Shown one piece after another: positions 58,101 to 64,000 of a DNA stretch of 64,000 bases. The translations under genes and the position numbers were made by a program. Location of the stretch: contig NW_015971557.1 in the NCBI RefSeq assembly GCF_000182565.1, positions 124,001 to 188,000 of the forward strand, written 5' to 3'. Within the stretch, counting starts at the first letter, position 1. Every line of letters starts with the position of its first letter. Source of the stretch: Spizellomyces punctatus DAOM BR117 (taxonomy: Eukaryota > Chytridiomycota > Chytridiomycetes > Spizellomycetales > Spizellomycetaceae). The notes under the pieces were generated by a model. It searched no databases. It saw only the letters and a list, made by a program, of their open reading frames with translations, and was not told where the DNA came from.

Positions 58101-61100
58101 TTTAGCGTTTTGCCGTCCAGTTTGCTAAGCGAGATGAGCTCTCGCAAAAGGCCACGGGGAAACTCCGCGTTCCTCCGATGGGTTTCATGTCTTGATGCTC
58201 CTTCGTCCCTATAGTTGGGCACGTTTTCCAAGAGGAACCTACTTACACGGAGATGCAAACTCTCTGCCAAGAGTGACATTTGCTTCAGCCGTTTTGGCGC
58301 AATGCCTTTTTGCACTGCCCAGGCAGTCGCTTCATTCTCATTTGACATTGTAAACCACATTGAGACCAGCTTGAGCCAAAGAATTGGTTCTGATCCGCAT
58401 CCTTTGTCAATCTCGTCTGCAGCAGTCATCGACTGCCGAATAATATCGTTATAGTCCTTCACATCTGTGTGGATCATCGGAACGGCGGTGCGGAACGGCG
58501 TTCTCCCAACGGACAGCACGGCAGCAAGGACAATCGCCTCAGTTGGGATGCCAAGGAGAATGCCGAAGAGGAGAAGACGAGAGAGCTCCAGTGAAACAGG
58601 CATCTGCCCAGCAAACCGTCCACTGGGAGTCAGCCTTTCAGTCTCGTCTATAAGGTTGAGGTGCAAGAGGCGCCCCAGGCTCTTGCTCACGTTGCTGATA
58701 TCAGGAGGTTCGATGAGCTCGCTCAGAACGGGAACGATGCCGCCAAAGTCATCTGGATGCTCCAACGCCGCCAGCAACTGCACAATCACTTCTTCTAGAG
58801 TTGTGCGCAACACTTCCGGAGTGTCATGCTCGTGAAACTGTCTATGCAACTTCTCGCTATAGAGACGATATACAGTCCCAGGCCGCACTCGTCCCGTGCG
58901 TCCCGCTCTTTGTGTTGCTGAGGCTTTTGATATCCACCTGCCAGTGAGGACGCTCTCGTGCGGGGTCTCGCTATAGCGCATCGATTTACACGTACCAAGG
59001 CATATGAGAACATCAACATCAGGGATTGTAATTGAGCTTTCCGCAGCATTTGTTGCAAGAACCACTTTGATCTTGTCATCTGGAACAGACGAGAAGATGT
59101 CGACTTGCTCCTCGAACGGGACCTCAGAGTGCACTATGAAGAGGCTTAGTTTCGAATCGGCTTCGAGGAGGCTCCAGAGCTCTGTGATGGCATAAATGCC
59201 TGGAAGGAACACTAGAACTCCAGTGCCAACAGCAATGTGCCTTCTTATGAGCTCTTCTGCAACTCGAAGCTGATGCCTCGCTATGCCCTCACTCGGGATC
59301 GTCGTCACTGACGCTTTCGCTGTCATTGCTTCGATAGTGTTGCTGAGCCGCTTCATCACCCGGTTCTCCTTGAAGATCCTCTGTGCGATGTCGCTGGCAT
59401 ACTATGAGATCGAAAGGAGTGAGCAAGTCAACAGAAAACGATATTAGCGGCGGACTGAAGCGACGAGCAGGCCGCTCACCAAAATGTCGAGCTCAAAGCG
59501 TTTTGCTCCGACCGACAAGCATTTCATGTCACCATAGGGTCCACTCCCAAGACCAACTTCCTCATCCAAGTCCTTGGAGTCAGGCGAAGAGAAGTTATCG
59601 TCATTGTCGCTGTCGCTGTCTACTTCGTCATTCGCAGCGTCCATTCTCCGACAAGAGGTAGACCGATTTCCAGGCCATATGCCCAAGAAATACGCTCTGT
59701 AGAGCTCAGTGTGAATCGTAGCGCTCATCAGTATAATTTTTATATGTGGCAAATCCCGGAGTATTCGCTTGCACAATAGACAGATCACATCGCTATCGAT
59801 TGAGCGCTCATGGACCTCGTCAACGATCAGATGTGTGGCCGATTGGAGTGCGCCGATGTTGCCTGCAATCAAGCGCACCAAGTAGCCGGTTGTCGAGAAG
59901 ATGATCTTTGTTTCATGGAAGATATCTCTAATGCCGTGGCCCATCAACATGCCCACACGCTTGCCGAGCTCCGGACGTAGTCTCCGCGTGAGACCTGTCA
60001 CAGCGATTCGTCGAGGTTGTGAGATGTAGATTTTGCAGCGCTCTCCACGTTCATTAGCGTCTTCTAGCAGCATCACCGGAAGCCGGCTGGACTTTCCACA
60101 TCCCGTTTCCCCGTGAATAATCGTCACGCGGTCACTTCGAACTTTGCGGAGAATCTCTTCCCGGTACGCATCGATAGGGAGCGATTCGGCACTTGTTGTC
60201 CTAGGCGTTGAAGGGGAGCTGTTGGTTGCACTATGGCTTTCTGGCAACGGCTCTTCTTCTGCGAAGGGCTCATCATCTCCGCCCACGTGTAACTGCACCA
60301 TGAGCTTGTGAAAGATCTCTCCCTCATAATAGTGCTGTGGGTGACCCACTACATCTTCAAAGGGTACAGAGGGGTGGAGCAGTTCCCGTGTCCTGTTGCG
60401 CTTCGTTGACGGCCGAAAGAAATGCCTCAGGATCAGTTGATAAGTGTGAGCGGCCTGGAAGTCTCGCCAGGTTGGTCGTAGAAAGGTGTCGAGAGGATGC
60501 GCCACGTTCAGATTACGAAGGAGGAAGGCGCCGTCACTGTCGTCGCGTTCATCGTTGGGCAACTTCTCCCCAGGATCAAGGACAGTGGGACTTTGTAGCG
60601 TCTCCAGCATCCTGTCCAACGCTGCAAGATGAGTGGAAGTAAACACGGTGAAGATCGCTCTTTTTGTCTTCGAGTCGGCGGAGGTCAGCGGCTGTGTCAA
60701 CTGATGGAGCAGTGCGCGCGCGACCCCTCGACTCATCGCTATCCGTTTCCAAGTCTCATCTCTTGCCCACGACTCAAGGCATCGTCGCTGCTCGGACGTG
60801 AGGCCCAACATTGATGAGGACTGTGCTTCGTCACTTTCGCTGTTTTCTTCTTCCTCATCGTCATCATCTTCTTCCTCGGCTCGTGTTGATGATGCGTCCG
60901 CCAGTCCTGATGGAGGCTTAACGTCCTTATCGTCATCGTTAGAGGTCCTGTCCGCCTTCAGCGCCTGCATGATGAACGTCCAATCGTCCTTTTGATGCTC
61001 ATAGATGGCTCTGGAGAGAGCTATGGCAGACTGCAGGTCGCGATTGTCTGATGTCAGTTTGAACCCTTCGCCTCCCTCACGGACTATCGAGAGCAACTCC

Positions 61101-62545
61101 TCGATTGCATCGTTTGAATGTTCATCCGGCACTTGGACCGCAACCTCTGCGTACTCCTCGGTGTTGTTCTTGTGCATCTTACGCGCTTTCAGATCAGACC
61201 GCGAGTATTCCATCGTGTAGTCGTTGCCAATGAGAATTCCGAGTTCAACCAGCTGAGACTCGGTCAAGCTGAGCATCGCTGCCACCTCCTCTCGTCTCCA
61301 TACCTCAAGTGCCACAACGTGATGAGGTTGGTGGCTGACAAGCACTGCATTCGACCCATCGGCATTAAATGGCTGGCGCTCTGATATGCGACCAAATCTG
61401 ATGTATGGACAGCCTCGCATCAGGAAGTAGTCACTGTCCTCTCCGTAGCAGTAGGCACGGCCTGGGGGTGACGCTCCTCCGCATGAGGACGCTGACGATT
61501 GTTCGTTCCAGAGCTCTACGTCTCGAGCGATCTCAATGTCCGCTTCCACCTTGCATTGTACGATAGAAATTTTCGCAGTAGGACAAGCAAAGGAGGAGGG
61601 AGACACGCTTTCTTCTACTGTGCCACCTGCTGCGGTCTGGCTGATAGTCAGGCGATCGAACTCATCGGCAAGATCAACTTCGAGCTCATTCTCACGCGTG
61701 ATAGCTTCCAGTGTTCGAAGGAATTGCTCAAAGATCAACGGAGGCATCGGGAAAACTTCCTGAGCCGGCGGCGTGGAGGTCCGACCGCAAAAATAGCGAT
61801 ACAAGTTGCTCCACCTTTGTTCTTTCTGCAGAACTCGCTCCTCATGCGTCGCATGCTTCGCCTGGAGCATCTCCCCGTCAAAGTAGAAGAGAATGCTCTC
61901 AAAAACGCCGAGTGATTGTAGGTATCGAACTTCTCGGCGTACGAAGCTGTCAAAGGCTCGGTAAGCTCCGCCATACTCTCTACGGAACGAGTGCGCTGAG
62001 CCGGAGGCATGACCTTCACGGTTCATTCTTGGTAGTGAGTCTTCTTTCCTGCCTCTCGTCTTTCCTTCCTGCTTGGCGAACAGGTGATAGATAAACCCTA
62101 ACGCGTCCACATACAGTCTGGAGTTGTTGGGTATGAGTTCGGGTTCTCCCGACGGCACTGCAACTGGAAGGCTTATTGAAGCAATCGGGACCGTCGTTGG
62201 CGTGGCTTGCAAGTGAACGCCTCACCTGATGCAGGACCGTCAGTTCCTTCTCTTCCTCCTCGTCCCTCCTCGTCGCTATCAGAATCCACTGTCCAGACGT
62301 CTCCGTCAAGCAAACAGCCTGCGGACTCATTGAAGGCAGAGGCAGAATCACCCTCACGAAGATCGTAGTTGCACACGGTCGAGCCATTCTGCTGCCGGTC
62401 AGAGTAGGGCGATCAGGAGAATCGAAGGGGAGAACGAAGTCACTTTACGGAGGAGTACACGTACCTCGCGATGTTTCTTCCTCTTTTTTTGCTTAGAAGC
62501 TTCCCTCTTCCGTGAGAGGAGCTTTTGCAGCCCGCGAACGCCCAT
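55142..62545 (-). CDS. XPG/Asteroid nuclease - DEAH helicase - zinc-finger fusion protein
   Basis: Four exons (introns 62392-62464, 62164-62225, 59402-59479) sum exactly to 2396 codons plus stop. Residues 1-~430 are a structure-specific (PIN/FEN-like) nuclease: start MGVRGLQKLL, LYVDALGFIYHL, ILFYFDGEMLQAKHATHEER, CKVEADIEIA, YGEDSDYFLM, ELGILIGNDYT. All acidic metal-binding positions of the XPG/Asteroid family are present. A disordered acidic segment follows. Residues ~745-1450 are a DEAH/RHA helicase: GETGCGKSSRLP, SQPRRIAV, VDEVHERSIDSD, LMSATIH, LVFLPGI, LATNAAESSITIPD, QRAGRTGRV, then a HA2-like region. Residues ~2065-2390 carry three ~114-residue units, each with two Cys2-His2-like fingers (CPLCQQSFPTISLLVKH..., CPRCPSS...HLTS.AH). 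Likely a nuclear RNA or DNA processing factor; I know of no named protein with this layout. Confidence 0.9.
55160..56165. repeat. Tandem 342-bp repeats encoding zinc-finger units
   Basis: Direct repeats with a period of 342 bp (114 codons), start landmarks at 55358, 55700 and 56042. The two 5'-most units (in gene sense) are almost identical at DNA level, differing by single bases such as gtggatctg/gtggatttg. The unit nearest the stop codon is more diverged in its second half. The period is a multiple of three, so the reading frame is preserved. Confidence 0.9.
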
Positions 62546-63005
62546 CGTTACTCACAGTGAGGTAGACATCGTACATAAGTTAGAACAGTTTCCAAATGCC
62601 GCTTTTATATAGCGAAATGCGGATTTGATCACGTGCCAGAAGAATTGATGGAGTTCTAATTGGCAGAACTTGATAGGAACCCTGCCAACTTGCCCACATG
62701 CGATCGCCTTGCTGTCGGGACATACTGGAACAGAGATACGCTGAGCACCTGCAATATGCTGATGATCGTGCAATCAATGTTGGATGGGCACGGTAGACCA
62801 GAAGTGTTCAGCAGGGTCGTAGCGTAGATTGGTTATATTAGCTTTTCCGAACCGGTTGTCACCGGTTTATCCCCTGGTGTATGTACATACCGTAGTAGAC
62901 CAAGCCAACCGGTTAGGCACGCGTGTCGCCGAGGGCCCACTCCCACGGCGCCTGCACCATCATTCCTACGATGGTCTTCGCAGCTTACGCCAACCGCACT
63001 CCGAT
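62546..63005. other. Divergent promoter region
   Basis: Between the nuclease-helicase start and the PXA-protein start. CACGTG at 62630-62635. An in-frame Met at 62829 lies upstream of the chosen PXA start but reads non-conserved sequence. Confidence 0.4.
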
Positions 63006-64000
63006 ATGCCGTCCACCAATAGACCCACTGGTACCACCTCCACGTCCCCCATAGATGCGATCCTCACAAGAGTTGAAGCATATCCCCGGACAACTGTCAT
63101 TGTGCTATGTCTCGCTATTCTCGCCAAGAACTACACTATAATATATCGTCTCATATACCATGCGTTGGTTGTCGTCGGCATTGTTGTACTATATGGATGG
63201 TGGAATGCCCTATTTCCTATTATTTTTCGGAACAAGGGGCGAAAACCTGTTAGAGACAAGCGGCCAATACGGGCTTTGACCTTTACGCAGCCACGAGTAT
63301 GGAAGAGCTATATGATGGAGAGGGAGAAGGAAAAAGTGGTTTTTAGGCCACAAGCATTTGTGGAAAACAGGCAGATCCAGCAAGTCATTGACGACCTGCT
63401 TTTCTTTATCAGTCGGGATTTTATTCGGAGCTGGTGGTATTCTGGCATTGGTCCAGAGCCCATCTTTGTGTCCCGCGTCGATGCAGTCGTATATGACGCC
63501 TCAGTCCAAGTGAAGCAACGACTGGAGCGGATTGACTTTGTACATTTTGTTGCTTCCCGAGCGCTTCCGTTGCTCACGGCCCATGTAACGGAGTACCGAC
63601 GAGCAGAGCGTCTGTTGCGCGGGCACAAGCTTCAGCGCACCGTCACAGAATCTGATGAAATGGACTGCCAATTAGCAAGGCATTACATGAATGGACGATT
63701 GCACCCCGCCATTTCTGCCAACCCTACCCCAACGGTTTCGTTAGAACACGGATACCTACGGCGGATAATCGAAGCAACTTTGCCGTTGATTTGCCCGGCG
63801 AATGAGATCTCTAGTAGACTTTTTGTCATCATTGTCAGGGAAATTCTTGTATGCAAAGTCGTGCAGCCTGCACTGGACCTTTTGGCGGATCCTGATTTTT
63901 GGAATCAGACGATTGATATGTTGGTGCGTATCGTGGTTTGAATGCCGCTGGTCAGTAAGAGTTCGTTCTAACAGTTTTGAAATATGACTTTTTCCAGACC
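63006..64000 (+). CDS. PXA-domain membrane protein, sorting-nexin related (3' partial)
   Basis: First exon 63006-63923; an intron (63924-63997) begins after DML and the next exon starts at the window edge, so the gene continues outside. The N-terminus has two hydrophobic segments (TVIVLCLAILAKNYTIIYRL and HALVVVGIVVLYGWWNALF) and then a PXA domain (IDDLLFFISRDFIRSWWYSG, VSRVDAVVYDASVQVKQRLE, FVHFVASRALPLLTAHVTEY). This order is that of Mdm1/SNX13/SNX14-type ER-anchored proteins, which act at ER-vacuole/lysosome or lipid-droplet contacts; PX and RGS domains would be expected downstream. The start at 63006 (MPSTNRP) is the closest Met before the membrane segment. Confidence 0.88.

Noticed and set aside
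1-64000. CRISPR arrays, transposons or integrated viral genes
   Set aside because: No regularly spaced short repeats, no transposase, reverse transcriptase, integrase or capsid motifs, and no long terminal or inverted repeats were seen.

Overview
The window is nuclear DNA of a fungus, most likely an early-diverging (chytrid-like) lineage. Genes lie about 2-3 kb apart on both strands and nearly all carry short GT-AG introns of 44-121 nt. The content is typically fungal: an Ssk2-type HOG-pathway MAPKKK, an SPX-domain phosphate transporter and a BTA1 betaine-lipid synthase, together with families that many Dikarya lack (FAM72, Asteroid/XPG-like). Assignment to chytrids is inference from gene content. 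Reading-frame sums across every exon set listed as high confidence close exactly to a stop codon. Bases 7052-7534 are an assembly gap.

Layout. 1-9.5 kb: 3' part of an RfnT-like MFS transporter (+), tRNA-Val(CAC), SPX/Na+-phosphate transporter (-), a gap-interrupted small secreted protein (-), a small hypothetical protein (+), and a truncated, frameshifted isochorismatase fragment (-). 10-20 kb: a charged Ser/Lys-rich protein (-), an F-box/LRR protein (-), MTR4 RNA helicase (+), a double-LIM protein (-), mitochondrial 2Fe-2S ferredoxin (+). 20-34 kb: a large MAPKKK whose N-terminus carries a BRCT domain (-), Hsp20 (-), a first RasGEF (+). 34-43 kb: FAM72 homolog (-), a second RasGEF (+), UTP4 (+). 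43-50 kb: two neighbouring single-pass membrane proteins (-), one with PPxY motifs and one Kelch/TM/SH3, then an AlkB-like dioxygenase (-). 50-64 kb: BTA1 (+), a small hypothetical gene (-), a 2396-residue fusion of XPG/Asteroid nuclease, DEAH helicase and tandem zinc fingers (-), and the 5' part of a PXA-domain membrane protein (+).

There is no operon-like logic, but several functions recur: RNA processing (MTR4, UTP4, the nuclease-helicase, AlkB-like), stress and Ras signalling (MAPKKK, Hsp20, two RasGEFs, receptor-like SH3 protein), and phosphate economy (phosphate transporter, BTA1). The two most unusual architectures are the nuclease-DEAH helicase-zinc finger fusion (55142-62545) and the BRCT-MAPKKK (20580-27047).
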